Shown: positions 1-11,569 of the stretch, one piece after another | Layout: the number at the start of each line of letters is the position of its first letter | How positions within the stretch are numbered: the stretch's first letter is position 1 | DNA from: Themeda triandra | Lineage: Eukaryota > Streptophyta > Magnoliopsida > Poales > Poaceae | Direction: 5' to 3' | Assembly (NCBI GenBank): GCA_018135685.1 | Contig: JAENPR010001503.1 | Coordinates: 62,001 to 126,000, forward strand | Length of the DNA: 64,000 bases | Made by a program: the position numbers and the translations under genes | The notes under the pieces: generated by a model | The model's input: only the letters and a program-made list of their open reading frames with translations | What the model was told of the DNA's origin: nothing | Database searches by the model: none

Positions 1-2
1 TG

Positions 3-2035
3 AATTACTCTTTAAAGTGCATCACCAAAATCCTCTCTAGCAGATTGCAAAACAAGATCCTAGAACTTGTTCACTTGAATCAATATGGTTTCATCAAAGG
101 CAGAACCATTCAGGATTGTTTGGCCTGGTCCTTCCAATTCTTACATATTTGCCATCAGTCCAAGAAAGAAGTTGTCATCCTGAAGCTTGATTTTGAAAAG
201 GCTTTTGACAAACTTGAACATGACTTCATCCTCAACATCTTAAAAGGAAAAGGTTTTACTGACAAGTGGGTACAATGGGTACAAAACCTGCTTGGAACTG
301 CTACCTCTGCTGTTATTCTAAATAGCTGCCCTGGTAAAAACTTCAAATGTAAGAGAGGTGTTAGACAGGGTGACCCACTGTCCCCTCTACTTTTTCTCTT
401 ATCAGCAGATTTCCTACAAACTGTTGTAAACAAAGCCTGGCAGGGGGGCGTACTCAAACATCCAATCAGTGATAGCTTTGGAGGAGACTTTCCTATTGTA
501 CAGTATGCAGATGATACCTTATTGATCCTCCCTGGAGATGCCAGAACACTCTTTAATCTCAAAGGACTACTCAGAACTTTTTCAGATTCAAGTGGTCTTC
601 ATGTCAACTTTGGCAAATCCTTCTTGGTTCCAATCAACATGACTGCTGAAAGAGCAACACACCTAGCCAATACCTTTGGCTGCCAAGTAGGAACAATGCC
701 TTTTACTTATCTTGGGCTACCCTGGGCACAACCAAACCATCAGTACATGACTTCACCCCACTCACCTGCAGAATTGAAAGAAGACTTAATGGAATCAGCA
801 GACTCCTAAGCTACAATGGCAGGTTAATCCTAGTAAACTCAGTCTTTTCAGCATTACCAACTTTCTACATGTGCAGCCTGAAACTACCTTCAACTGTGGT
901 CCATCAAATTGACAAGGCTAGAAAAGCATGTCTGTGGAACAAAGGGGACCTAAACTACAGGGGCAAGGCTCTGGTTGCCTGGGAAGAAGTTTGCAAATCA
1001 AAGCAATAGGGTGGTCTTGGCATCATAGACATAGTGAGACAGAATGATGCCCTCCTGCTAAAGCACCTAGACAAGTTCTACAATAAGGAAAACATCCCAT
1101 GGGTGACTCTAACCTGGACAAAACTCTACTCCAACACAAACACCCCTCCCCAAGGTAGATGTCCAGTAGGATCTTTTTGGTGGAAAGATGTAATGAAGCT
1201 CTTCCCAAAATTCCAAAGCATGAGCCATTGTACTCCTGGCACTGGCAACTCTGTTCTCCTCTGGTGGGATGTTTGGATAGATCAACCTCTGAAAGATAAA
1301 TATCCCCAGCTTTTCTCTTTTGCAAGGAAACCCAAGTGCTCAATCAGATTTTTGATAAATAACCAGCTAGACAGAGTCTTTTCCCCCACTCTCTCACCCA
1401 TAGCCAGAACACAACTTGTTGAGTTGGAGCAACTAATGAACAGCAGGGATTGGAATGAGGAGGAGACTGACAAATGGCAATACAATTGGGGGTCTAACAA
1501 ATTCAGTAGCAAAAAAGCTTACAAAACAATGACTACTGAATCTGATTGTTGCATCCTTTTCAAGTGGTTGTGGGCCTCTAGCAATCTTGGGAACCAGAAG
1601 TTCTTCTTCTGGCTATTAGCAAGGGACAGATTAAACACTAGAAATATTCTAAAGAGGAAAACAATGCAGCTCCCATATTATAACTGTGTTCTGTGCAATG
1701 ATGGAGCAGAAGAAACTTGTTTTCATCTCTTTTCTGAGTGTCAGTTCAGCAGAGACTACTGGGATTCGATTGACATCAAGTGGAACTTCACGCTAAACCC
1801 TGTAGATATGATTTTAAAAGCTAGAGAAGAGTTCAACAACTCAATTTTTAGAGAGGTTTTAATCACTGCTGCTTGGAGTCTGTGGAATATCAGAAACTCC
1901 ATCATCTTCAACAATGGTACCAGAAGCTTACAAGCTTGTAAAGCACACTTCAAACATGAGATGGGATTGGTTAGTGTTAAGTCCAAGCCCTCCAAGCGTT
2001 TACACATTGATAACTGGAGAGATAGACTCAGATAG
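3..2035 (+). pseudogene. LINE ORF2 reverse transcriptase with zf-RVT domain, broken
   Basis: Would encode the ORF2 polyprotein that copies LINE RNA at a nicked target. The reading is open from the window edge. Visible RT motifs are KLDFEKAFDKLEH (about 184-222), GVRQGDPLSPLLF (about 358-396) and the catalytic YADD box (503-514). One base is missing in the CCC/CTG run near 722, so the reading moves to the next frame. A TAG stop at 1007-1009 interrupts a KSKQ-GGLG stretch. From 1034 the C-terminal part is open to 2035. It includes the zf-RVT zinc-binding region (about 1580-1760, with CVLC and CFHLFSEC), typical of plant L1 ORF2 C-termini. With one frameshift and one stop it cannot make a full enzyme. 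RT and zf-RVT identity is very likely; the exact clade is not determined. Confidence 0.88.
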
Positions 2036-2098
2036 CCTTTTTCTTTGGACCTGAAGGTCTTGTACATCTCTTGTAAATCACTCTGTAAATATTGTTTC

Positions 2099-2102
<4 letters not shown>

Positions 2103-2173
<71 letters not shown>
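2103..2173. repeat. (AT)n microsatellite
   Basis: About 71 bp of uninterrupted alternating AT directly after the 3' UTR of the upstream LINE. It separates that element from the next LINE remnant and could be the expanded tail of the first. Peptide readings through it (YIYIYI) are meaningless. Confidence 0.95.
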
Positions 2174-2177
<4 letters not shown>

Positions 2178-3431
2178 AGGTCGGGGACTCCCCGACCGAT
2201 TCGGTCATTTTTTTACAGCAGAACGGGTGCATGACCTGTTCATCATCCCTGGAACGCGAGTCTGGGATGAGGAGGCTGTTCGTCGGTCCTTCATCTCGAT
2301 CGAGGCTGCGAAGGTATTGAAGATCAAACCTAGCACTCGGTTGGAGGACGATGTCCTTGCATGGGCTCTGGAGAAGCATGGTACGTATTCAGTACGCTCT
2401 GCTTACCGTCTTCTGAAGCAAGAGCAAATGGAGAAAGCAATGGCGACCACGGTGGAAACTTCTAGTTCGGGGAACACAACCATCTAGGAACCGCTCTGGA
2501 AGCTCGAGGTGCCGCCTAAAGTGAAAGTGTTTTGGTGGAGAGTGATCCACAATTCGCTGCCTCTGAAATCAGAGCTGAAAAGAAGGCACATTACAAGAGA
2601 AAGCTATTATGAGATGTGTGGAGGAGAAGATGAGACGCTATTCCATGTGTTCTTCTCTTGCCCGATCGCGAAGCAATTCTGGAAGGAAATCAAGAAGATT
2701 ATGGGAATTTCAATCCTGACTTTGCATCCTTGCACCTAGGCGCCGGATGTGCTGCGACGGGAGCTTTGTCCAAAGACCACAGCCACGGTGGTCGTTTGCG
2801 GTGCCTGGTCTCTCTGGACTGGTCGCAATGCATGCCGGCACGGGCGGAAGGTGTGGGAACCGGGAGTGGCTGCTCGGTATGTCTCAACCCTGATGGAGAA
2901 TATGGCTTCGCTGAAGATTCCGAGGGCTCCAACCACTGCGCGGCCCAGAGTGGTCTGGAGGAAGCCGGCGTCAGGTTTCTTCAAGGTTAACAGTTTAACA
3001 CTGATGCCAGCTTTGATCAAGGTGCTTACACGAGCAACGCTGGAGTGGTCATCCGAGACCACGACGGCTTGGTGAAGGCAGGCTCGGCGAGATGGTTTGA
3101 AGATATCCTGGAGGCGTTGACTGTGGAAGCTGTGGCAGCGAAGGAAGGGCTTGAGCTCGCGGTTGAGCTGGGGCTAGATCGCATTGTCCTGGAGGTTGAT
3201 TGTCAGGGTCTCGCCACCCTGTTGCAGAGTACCAACCCGGCTACCTCATCGATTGGAGGTTTGTGTTTTGATATAATGGAGCTAGGTAAGAGTTTTGTAT
3301 TAGTTGGTCCCGAAGAGAGGCGAATTCGGTGGCGAATGTATTCCGGAGTGGCTAGTTAATCTTGCAGCCACAGATTGTACTCTTGCTATGAATGAATGAA
3401 TGAAGCTCCGTTTACTCAAAAAAAAAAAAAA
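2174..3431 (+). mobile_element. LINE 3' end with RNase H domain, 5'-truncated, poly(A) tail
   Basis: A second LINE remnant on the same strand, starting abruptly after the (AT)n run and ending in a 13-A tail at 3419-3431. This is the structure expected of a 5'-truncated target-primed insertion. No flanking duplication could be assigned, because the left side abuts the other LINE. Confidence 0.8.
2182..3400 (+). pseudogene. LINE ORF2 C-terminus: zf-RVT plus RNase H, broken
   Basis: C-terminal part of a plant LINE ORF2. Successive open segments read as the spacer before the finger (2182-2484), the zf-RVT region with PPKVKVFWWRVIHN and CGGEDETLFHVFFSCP (2509-2736), a linker (2749-2990), and an RNase H domain with a DASFD-like active-site start (about 3002) and LEVDCQG (about 3190). 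Breaks are TAG stops at 2485-2487 and 2737-2739, both where family members normally have tryptophan, a frame change near 2990 at a small AAC-containing repeat, and a further frame change near 3300. The protein cannot be made. Domain identity is clear from the motifs; family-level assignment is inference. Confidence 0.82.
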
Positions 3432-3829
3432 CGTTGAGGTGAAGGAAAGAAGAGAAGAGAGGAGAAATTAGTTGCAGGCTTACAACTAGCTGAGACAACA
3501 AGAAACTTTGTGAAAGAAACAAGTAAATTATGTAATAATGAGAAACTATGAATGGGTTAAGAGATATTAATTTACAAAGATCTTTACAGCCAGCAGTCTT
3601 GCTCTCAAAAGGAATGCCTCAATAACCATTGCAATCAGAGCCAAGGCAAGCACTTCCTTTCATGCATGTTTGCTTTGCAGGACCGCTCTACTTGCAGCCT
3701 CTATGCTTCATGACAGATCACTGGACTGGAGCAGTGGAGCATCAAACCGTCATCGCTCCACGCCTTCACCAGCATTTCCTCAGCTACATGCCTTCATCAT
3801 GAAATCATTCATACCAAAGCGGAGTAAAG
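3432..3829. other. Intergenic stretch, no gene seen
   Basis: About 400 bp between the LINE poly(A) tail and the next retroposon. I see no protein signature or repeat structure. The short open frame at 3670-3882 crosses an insertion junction and is not credible. Confidence 0.5.
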
Positions 3830-3841
3830 GTACCCAGAGCG
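3830..3841. repeat. Target-site duplication, left copy
   Basis: GTACCCAGAGCG, repeated exactly at 4158-4169 on the other side of a poly(A)-tailed insertion. Confidence 0.9.
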
Positions 3842-4157
3842 CCGCTAGCAGAGAGCAATGGTATGGGGGAGAATTAGTCTGACTCCATGAATACTGTGAA
3901 TGCGCTTCAATCGGATGAGCGTGAGCGTGACCTTAGCCCTGCATCCGTACTCTACAAAGAAGCACGAGAGCTGATTTGGTTATCCTTTGTTTGTGTACAG
4001 ATGGCTCATGCACTCTGCTCGTTTGATAGGGGCCCGGATCAACCTCACTTTTTGCTTGATCCCTCCCAAGTTTTGTATCTGATATTTTGATTCGTGACAT
4101 GGTTAAACTTCATGTGCATGAATAAATAGACTCGACGTGTTGATAAAAAAAAAAAAA
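3842..4157 (+). mobile_element. Short poly(A) retroposon with 12-bp TSD
   Basis: A 316-bp insertion ending in 13 A residues (4145-4157) and flanked by the exact 12-bp duplication GTACCCAGAGCG, the hallmark of target-primed reverse transcription. Its interior has no recognisable domain. It may be a heavily 5'-truncated LINE 3' end or a retroposed cellular transcript. AATAAA-like sequence lies shortly before the tail (ATGAATAAATAG near 4117-4130). Confidence 0.85.
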
Positions 4158-4169
4158 GTACCCAGAGCG
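4158..4169. repeat. Target-site duplication, right copy
   Basis: Second copy of GTACCCAGAGCG, immediately after the poly(A) tail. Confidence 0.9.
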
Positions 4170-4621
4170 TTGCTACTGTGTAAAATTAGATAATAAATCA
4201 CACACATGCAAACTATCTGAATACTGTCCTATTCTTGGGGACAAGTTATTTTCCATGAAAGTTCCCCTGCATGGTAAAAGCCTAGAAGGACATCCTGTTT
4301 GTCTGCCGGTATGCCGGTACGTGTAGGCGATATCATAATTCTCTGCTAAACTTGCCTTCTTAGGCAGAACCTGTGTGCTCCCGTACCAGCAGTTTGCATC
4401 TCCTTTTATCAAAGCGGCAAGGAATGACTACAGCCTCTATGGGCTATGGCTGAGGGGCTTCTTTTGCCCTTTCACTTTAAACTTGGAGCCTATGATGGAA
4501 TTCACCATTTTTCGATGATGTAATCTTATATAGCATCATCCACAATCCAAATCCATCAGATTTACTTCACTTTGCCTTTTGCTTTCCTCCCCTTCGTCAC
4601 CTTTTCTTTTTCTCTCTTCTT

Positions 4622-4629
4622 TATTTATA
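4622..4629 (+). promoter_or_regulatory. Candidate TATA box of the GST-fusion gene
   Basis: TATTTATA lies 179 bp upstream of the ATG at 4808 in a pyrimidine-rich context, a spacing compatible with a plant core promoter and a 5' leader of about 150 bp. It is the only convincing TATA-like site there. The rest of 4170-4800 holds no other recognisable element. Confidence 0.45.
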
Positions 4630-4807
4630 GTCCTACTTCCCACTCTATCACCACCTGTTCCTAAGCTGACACTTTAAGCATCTTCCCTTTGCTTGTTCAG
4701 GCAGCCATGAACAGAAACTTCTAATATTAAAACAATGACGGTTGCATCACCATGCTTGCACACCGTTACCTTCATTTCTTTCAACCAGAGCCTAAGGTCC
4801 TGTCGCC

Positions 4808-7800
4808 ATGGCAGGCCTCAGCACCAGTGCAGGGCCTTCAGTTGTAAATGTGTACCATGAGAAATCCATGATCCTGCCGGATGTGTCAAGGGTGCTGACA
4901 TGCCTGTACGAGAAAAATGTCAAATTTGAGACATTCAAAGCCTCTTACAAGGACATACTCAGCCTCCAGGTACTTGCTATATACACCAAGATTTTTTTTC
5001 AAGTCCCAAATAGTCGACACAGCTGTTGTTTAGCTTATACAACATAACACCTTCTCTGCAGGCGTCCAGGAGTGTTCCAGTTCCGTTCTACGATGGACCC
5101 ATATTTCTGCAAGGTACAGCTGCAATTTTGTTACATACTCAAGATCTACAGATCCATAAATGCCATTGGGTAGTGTGGTTACAGTACATACTGTCTTGCA
5201 TATTACATATGCACATGATAGAATGATATGTTGTCCAAGTGAAATCAGTAGGTGAATCACATAATCCAAGAAATAATCGGCAAGAGTAGCTTTAAGAATA
5301 ACATTTTCTTGTAAAAGACAAGAGTATGCATTCAGAAAAAGAGCAAGAAAACAAGTAAAAATGAATTGTACTCATTGAAAACAATCAGATTACAGTATTC
5401 TGATCATTCCAAGGCTTCTCAATGGGAAAAGGTACATAATAGAAGTGGTTCTCCATTGAAGTTGCAAAAAAACCCTTCAAATTAGTTCTAATTTTTATTT
5501 TATTCCATATTAGTTCAGGCTACAATAATCATACTATAAGCCAATCTTTTGTATCAGTCTATTCATCTTAAATTGTTACTACATCTTTAACAGACACAAA
5601 AGTTCTATGTTCTTCTTTGAATTAGCTACTTAATAAATAATATTGATTAAGAATTAGAATCTACATAATTTATGCAAACAAGTTTAATTCAGCATATATG
5701 TACTAATATAGGAGACATGCTGATGAAGTTGTTCTGTCATCAATATCGAGCAGTTATTTCTGTGTGAAGAAAATGAAAATGTGCAAGATATTAAAAATGT
5801 AAACCTTGATATGTGTCAGCCCTCAATTCTTATAACCAGTATCATCTTCTTCCTAAAACATACGATGGAACATTTGAAAGCAGCAGGACACACATAAAAA
5901 TGACTGCACTAGAACGCTGTTTTGGGTCCCAGGCTCTTAGTTGCATGTCTTGTTCAAGCCAAGTAAGTGTAAATCTTTAAACCAAAAGAATTTTCTGGCA
6001 AGAAAAAAAATGCCATGGGAACAACTGTAGAAGTGTAGATTCAATTCAATAAATCTAATTTCTCGGAATCGTTAGAAGATTATATAGGATCTCCATTGTC
6101 TCCCAATGTGACATGAAATTCAAAATGAAAGAAAGAAAGAAACTCTGTAGCCTCTGGTTATATTTTTATTCTTCAGGATTCTGTTTGGCAAGTTTTTACC
6201 CACTTCCATTTCAATGCACAAGTCATAATGAAAAAATAAGAAATTATCGCTCATTGAATTTCAGGGTGACTGGCTTGTTCTCATTCATGCATGAAACATA
6301 AGAAGAAAACTTTTCCAGGATCACATTCGGAAATGAAATGCAATGATGTTTAAATATTTCACACAAATGTTTTCCGAATGAAAAGATGTATGGAGCATTT
6401 CAACATAGTTGTACAAGCATTATTGCATGGTACTAACACAACATAGTGCTCCTTTCCACATTCTCTCCATCCCAAAGTGTAGGTCATTTTAGTTTGTCCA
6501 AAGCCTAACTTCGCTAACTTCAATCATTATTAAAGAAAATATATATATTAACACCTATTATACCAAATAAATACACTATCAAGAGTTCAAGACATATTTA
6601 TATGGTGGATTCAACGGAACTAAATTTATGTCACACATGTTACTGCATTTTTTCTATAAGTTTGGTCAAAGCTTGAGAAGTTTGACTTAAAACAAAACTA
6701 CGACCTAGAATTGGGATGGAGGGGGTACTAACAAAATGAAATTTAAAACACAAACTAAAATTTTCAGCAAAGTTAAGTGACAGTAGTTCATTACTAGCTA
6801 CTTGGACTAAATAAGAAAAATTAGAGATAGAATGCAAATTGACCTGTCCTGTAATCTGCAGATTCCAGAGCAATCTGTCGCTATATAGCAGAGACCTATG
6901 AGCATCAAGGGTATCCTTTCCTTCTGGGAAAGGATGTCCTCGAGAGGGCTTCAATTGAACAATGGCTTCGGAACGAGGAGCATGCTTTCGATCCTCCGAG
7001 CCGGTCATTGTTTTGCCACCTTGCCTTCCCACTTGAAGACGAGGATGATGACAATGATGAAGACATCAAGAGAGAGAAGCGGAAGCTCGAGGAAGTCCTA
7101 GAAGTTTACGAGCAGAGGCTTGGTGAGACCGACTTCCTTGCGGCGAATAAGTTCACCCTTGCTGACCTTGTTCACCTACCAGGCACCCACCACGTCATCA
7201 CATCCGAGAGGTTCGCTTACTTGTATGACTCGAGGAAGAATGTGCAGAGGTGGTGGAATACAATCTCTGCCCGTGATTCCTGGCAGCAGGTGCTGAAGGA
7301 CATGAAGACTGTGGAGGAGGAGCACAGAAAGGAGGAACTCGAGAAGGAGCAGCAGCAATGGCAGACAGAGTATTTGCAGCCATCCAGTGGCCGTGATATT
7401 CACATAAGCCATCGGCAGCAACAGGGTACGAAGTCACATACAGTTCTGGTTCCTCCTCCCAGCACTGGTACCATCATAACCTCCAGTCCATCAGCTCCAC
7501 AAGAACATGAAACTGCCTCTGAGCTTAAGCCTTCTTCACCTATCCTAAGAAATCAAGGTGGCTTCTTTACAACCACTGAAAAACATCCACCAACAACAAG
7601 GCTGATAGATCCTACCACTCAGAAACCACCTAGCAGTGTCCAGAACACTAAAAGTAGCTTCTTCCAGCCTTCCACTACAACTACCACTACCAAGATAGAT
7701 AAGAGAAACGATTCAGAGAATCACAGCCAGAAAAGTGCCCCAACTCCTAGCAAAACCAGTCAAAGGCTATCCAACGAAGCTCCTGACAAGCCCCATGTTT

Positions 7801-10469
7801 CTGATTTCTTCAAGCCTACAGGTCATAAGGACAAGACAGGATTCCTGGCCGAGCCCAGTTCACAAGCTTTCCCCAGGAGTCCTAAAGCTAGTCAGACCAG
7901 TGAAGCAGTTGCTCCTGACAAGACCAATCCAGGATCAGCCAAAGTTCCCCACAAAATTGGGGAACCTGATGCTCATTATGCTCCTGAATCAGGTGAAAAA
8001 CAAAAAAGTGCAGTGGACACTCCTTATACTCACGGAGAAATTGCAAAACAATCAACATACACTAGTGCCCCAGCTGACACCAAGAGAGCAACTGAAGCTG
8101 ATCAAGAAAGGGCTCCATCTCCAGCCCAGAAATCAGGTGACCAGGATGTACAGAAACAAGCTAAGGCAATAGCTACTGAGCAGAATGTATCTGGCACATC
8201 ACCAAGGCAAGTAGAATCTGAAGATACTCAGGATGTCACTGATGGAGATGAAAGATTCTCGACTAAGAGGCTTCGCAGAGTGTTTAATCCAGATGCTCCA
8301 GGTTCACAAGGTCCAACCATGGAGGAGGAAGCACCTGTCATCAAGGATCCTTCAGGTGTGCATAACACAGAAAAGCAAACCACAACAGTCCCAGCCCACA
8401 AAATAACCAGCTCTCCATCAACAGGCACAAGAACCCGTTATACTCCAGAAGCTGCAGATGAAAGGGGAGACATTTCGCCACCTAAAGGAGTGCCTTACAA
8501 TGATCGTGCTACTGCTAGGCCAGGTTATTCACAGAGCATCCAACAAGTACCTCCTCCTGCTCCTAGCAATGACAAGTTGGCCAAAACAGAAAGTGTTAAC
8601 ATAAGAACACCACAACACACATCGCAGCAAACCCCAGCTGATGCTAAAAGTGGTCCAGAACTGCTGAAAGGAGATGATCAACATGCTCGTATTGCCAGTG
8701 ATGAACAGACAAAGAAGAGTTCCACCATGGGCAAAAGAGATCCAGAGGCAACAAGGAAAGCTTCTGACAGTCAAGGTACATCAGCATTAGTCCAAGAAGC
8801 AATTCTTGATACTTACGGGAAGCAAGCATCAAGCCAAGGAGAAATCCCAGGTGTTCAAGATACTGGTGACCGTGACACAAACAAAAAATCTATTGTTGGC
8901 AAAATGGCAGCAGAACCAACTTCAGGAACCCTCGGTGATAAATCAACCATAGCAGCAATGGTCGATCCAAGTGCAGCAATTCCTTCACCAGTGCGAACAC
9001 AAGCTTCTGTTGAACAAAATGCTTCAGTAGTTCCCAGTGAAGGAAATCTTGATGAGAATGGCAAGAACAAGGTAGCCAAACCATCTCCTGATGATCCAAG
9101 AAGCATGCTCCTAATTACACCAGGAAATCTAGCACCAAATCCAGACACACAAAACCGAGCAACTTCAGGTAAAGAGCTAATTCTGGAAAAAAATTCTTAA
9201 TCTCAATTGATATGATGAAATCCTGAACTGCACCTTTTTTACCTATGACGAGCTGCACTGACCATTGCCCAACAGAACATAGAAGCATGCTCCTAAGCAG
9301 TTGCCTCAAACAAGGCACAAAGCTTCACAAAAGTAGTAGCTCTAAATTTCTTAATGTGTTTCATACACAGAATACCCCAATCAAATCTTAGTATTTAAGA
9401 AAAACTATTCTGCATTTATGTTGTCACTATCAATTTACACTCCTAAAATTGTTTATCATATAGCAGGACTGTAGAAGACTGTTAGGAGCCTCTAAAGAAA
9501 GATTTATGTACAATGCTAGATTAGACAACTAAGTTGTTATAGTCTAAATCTAGTTAATGTTTGTCTTTATGATAAGTAGTCTGTAGTCCATGTATAAGGG
9601 AGAGAAGTTCTCTATAACCTCACCGATGTGCTGGCTGATCATATTCATGACATAATGCAGGCCAATTGTCAAAACCATCACCACAATTATCTTCTTTATC
9701 TGATACAAGGAACGAGAAGACCAGTATTGCTGAAACCAGTCAAACCAGTGTGGTATCGCCGAATAGGCAACCGGGTGGGCAAGCTCCCAGGAATACTAGA
9801 GTACTTTCTTCTGTGCCTCCACGAGTGAAACCACCTGAAGATAATAATAAAGCATACGAGGAAGAAGCAGTCGAACAACAGGTAGCAAGAGAACAATCCA
9901 AGGCTCAGCTAGCTGAAAACAACAAGCAAGGTGATTATGCAGCATCAGTCACTAGAATTGGCAAGAGCAAAGAGGAAGATTCATTGGCAGATGCCAGTGG
10001 CTATGACATGGGACAAGCTCAAGCAACAACTGGTGAACCATCCAAGCTACAGACACAGTCTGACCAGAACAAGCCTCAAGCATCTAAAGATGGTGGCAAG
10101 AAAACCAACGAGACAGCAAATTCTCCTACCTTAGCAACATCCAAAGAAGTATTGCCTTCAAACCCTGAGAAGAGCAAGCAACTGCAAGGAGACAAGTCTG
10201 CTATATCACTGCAAGGAAGTGTGAAGAAGGGTTCTGAAGCTGCATCACTGGGGTCAGGAGAAGAGCAGCAAAGGAAGAAGGATCTCCACACAAATGTTGA
10301 TAAGAACTATGAAAAAAGTTCAGAAGTTATTTCTGAAGAAAAATTCACCTCTGATACTCAGCAAGTGAAGAACAACAGAAATGGCAGCACATCAGATAAG
10401 TCAATCAAACCCAGCCAATCAGAGGATAACAAAGATAATCTTCCTGAATCAGATAGACATGACACATAG
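4808..10469 (+). CDS. Phi-class glutathione S-transferase fused to a long hydrophilic tail (4 exons, 1109 aa)
   Basis: Exons at 4808-4969, 5062-5113, 6862-9168 and 9661-10469. All introns are GT-AG and all phases match, giving a 3330-bp CDS. Residues 1-80 form the thioredoxin-like GSH-binding domain: SVPVP (58-62) holds the cis-proline position and DSRAI (72-76) matches the phi-class ESRAI gamma-glutamyl contact. Residues about 90-222 form the helical domain, with the N-capping box FTLAD (169-173). The two-intron layout of the GST part is typical of phi GSTs, which conjugate glutathione to electrophiles in the cytosol. Normal members are about 215-225 aa; this one continues about 880 aa. After a charged EEEHRKEELEKEQQQ stretch the tail is rich in S, T, P, K, Q and E with no recognised domain. 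Where phi enzymes keep a catalytic serine, the best alignment gives Leu23, with Ser20 nearby, so activity is uncertain. The ATG is the first in the exon (context GCCATGG). No frame disruption is seen. Confidence 0.88.
6462..6727. mobile_element. Degenerate Stowaway-like MITE in GST intron 2
   Basis: Left end CTCTCCATCCCAAAGTGTAG and right end ending TTGGGATGGAGGGGG form imperfect terminal inverted repeats of the CTCCCTCC...CCCA type. A TA follows the right end. The interior is A/T-rich with no coding capacity. It lies wholly inside the 1748-bp second intron (5114-6861), so it should not alter the protein. The left terminus is degraded and its exact edge uncertain. Confidence 0.6.
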
Positions 10470-11060
10470 ATGAACCTATGAAGTACCTTCTTTATGTCAC
10501 TTTCCTGTGGTTTCTTTGTTGTGGTCTTATCTACCTTACCACTTCCATATGTTTATGTAATAAGGTCTGTAATCTTAGCACCTTCAGACCAATCGTGGCC
10601 AAGTTTGTCTAAATGACATGTTATTTCACGCTTTTTCTGTTGATCAATGATTTGTTTAGACATCAAAGTTTTCATTCCAGTTATGAATCATGCATACATA
10701 AAATTCAGCTTCCACAATACATATATTTCTGTGTAGATTATATCCATGTATTCGTTTGATTCCTTTGTGAATTATCTCCATTTGTTAATCTAGTTGTCTT
10801 CAATTTCTTCAAACTATGGTTTCCTCTAAACCAGCATTGTAGGGGAACCTCTGAGAAGTTATTAGCCCATTTACAATTCAGAATGTAGAACTGATTGTTT
10901 AGTAGCTTATAATAGTTTGGTCTTGGTTCGATGGGAAGTTGTTTGGTGGCTGTATGAGGGAAGAATGAGGCCACCACACAAATCAATATATAGTTTGGTC
11001 TTGGACATGCTCAATTAGCACCAATGATACAGAAATAACATCGTCATTTTGCAAGTTCAT
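10470..11060. other. 3' flank of the GST-fusion gene
   Basis: A/T-rich sequence after the stop codon, probably the 3' UTR plus spacer. The run TTATGTAATAAGGTCTGTAA near 10553-10572 is a plausible near-upstream polyadenylation region. Nothing else is recognised. Confidence 0.4.
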
Positions 11061-11089
11061 CAACAAAGATGTGCATTGCAGCAATCACT

Positions 11090-11450
11090 TTTGAGCCATG
11101 CGGCACATCTGGAAATCTTGAGCCCCGGCCAAGTGTAAAGTTTTTCTTTGGTTGGCTGTTCGAAACAGATGTTGGACAGCCGATCGATTGGCCAAACGAA
11201 ATTTGCCGCATCCAAGTCTTTGCCCGTTGTGTGATCAAGCAGAAGAAACCATTCAGCACCTATTAACCTCCTGTATGTTCGCACGTGAGTTCTGGTTCAA
11301 AATTTGTCACCAGTAGGTTTCCAAAGGTGCATGGCAGACAACAGGGACCAAGAGTTCGCAGACTGGGGAGAAAAGCTGCTAAGCAGGTACCCAAAGAAAA
11401 GAAAAAAAGGTTTCAACACTTTGATCATCCTAGGTCCATGGTTGTCAGCC
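11090..11450 (+). pseudogene. LINE zf-RVT fragment
   Basis: With small frame changes the plus strand reads the zinc-binding region found at the end of plant LINE ORF2. Recognisable pieces are KFFFWL (about 11139), NRCWTADRLAKRNLPHPSLC (about 11165-11225), CPLCDQAEETIQHLLTSC (about 11222-11276) and LIILGPWL (about 11420). There is no RT in front and no intact frame through it, so it is an isolated fragment. It is cut off near 11450, where GC-rich sequence of unknown origin begins. Confidence 0.7.
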
Positions 11451-11552
11451 CCGCTCGCTGCGGCGGCGGCCGACGCCTCTCTCCGGCGAACTCTCTAGAA
11501 TCGACGGGGGAGGAAGGAGGAGACCGGCTGGGAACCGGAGGGGAAAAGTAAC

Positions 11553-11569
11553 TAGATAACAAGTGTTTT
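11553..11569. repeat. Target-site duplication, left copy
   Basis: TAGATAACAAGTGTTTT, matched exactly at 12433-12449. Confidence 0.85.

Larger units (their letters stand above)
1..2173 (+). mobile_element. L1-type LINE, 3' part
   Basis: The 3' part of a non-LTR retrotransposon. The window opens inside its reverse transcriptase. After the ORF stop at 2033-2035 there is a short T/A-rich 3' UTR, and the element appears to end in the (AT)n run at 2103-2173, which may be its tail. No 5' end or target-site duplication can be checked because the left end lies outside the window. Confidence 0.85.

Noticed and set aside
2092..2250. Frame with a long YIYIYI stretch
   Set aside because: It is the (AT)n microsatellite read as protein.
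7176..9148. Several antisense open frames across the GST-fusion gene
   Set aside because: They mirror the coding strand, have no domains, and the plus-strand frame is intact with matched splice sites.
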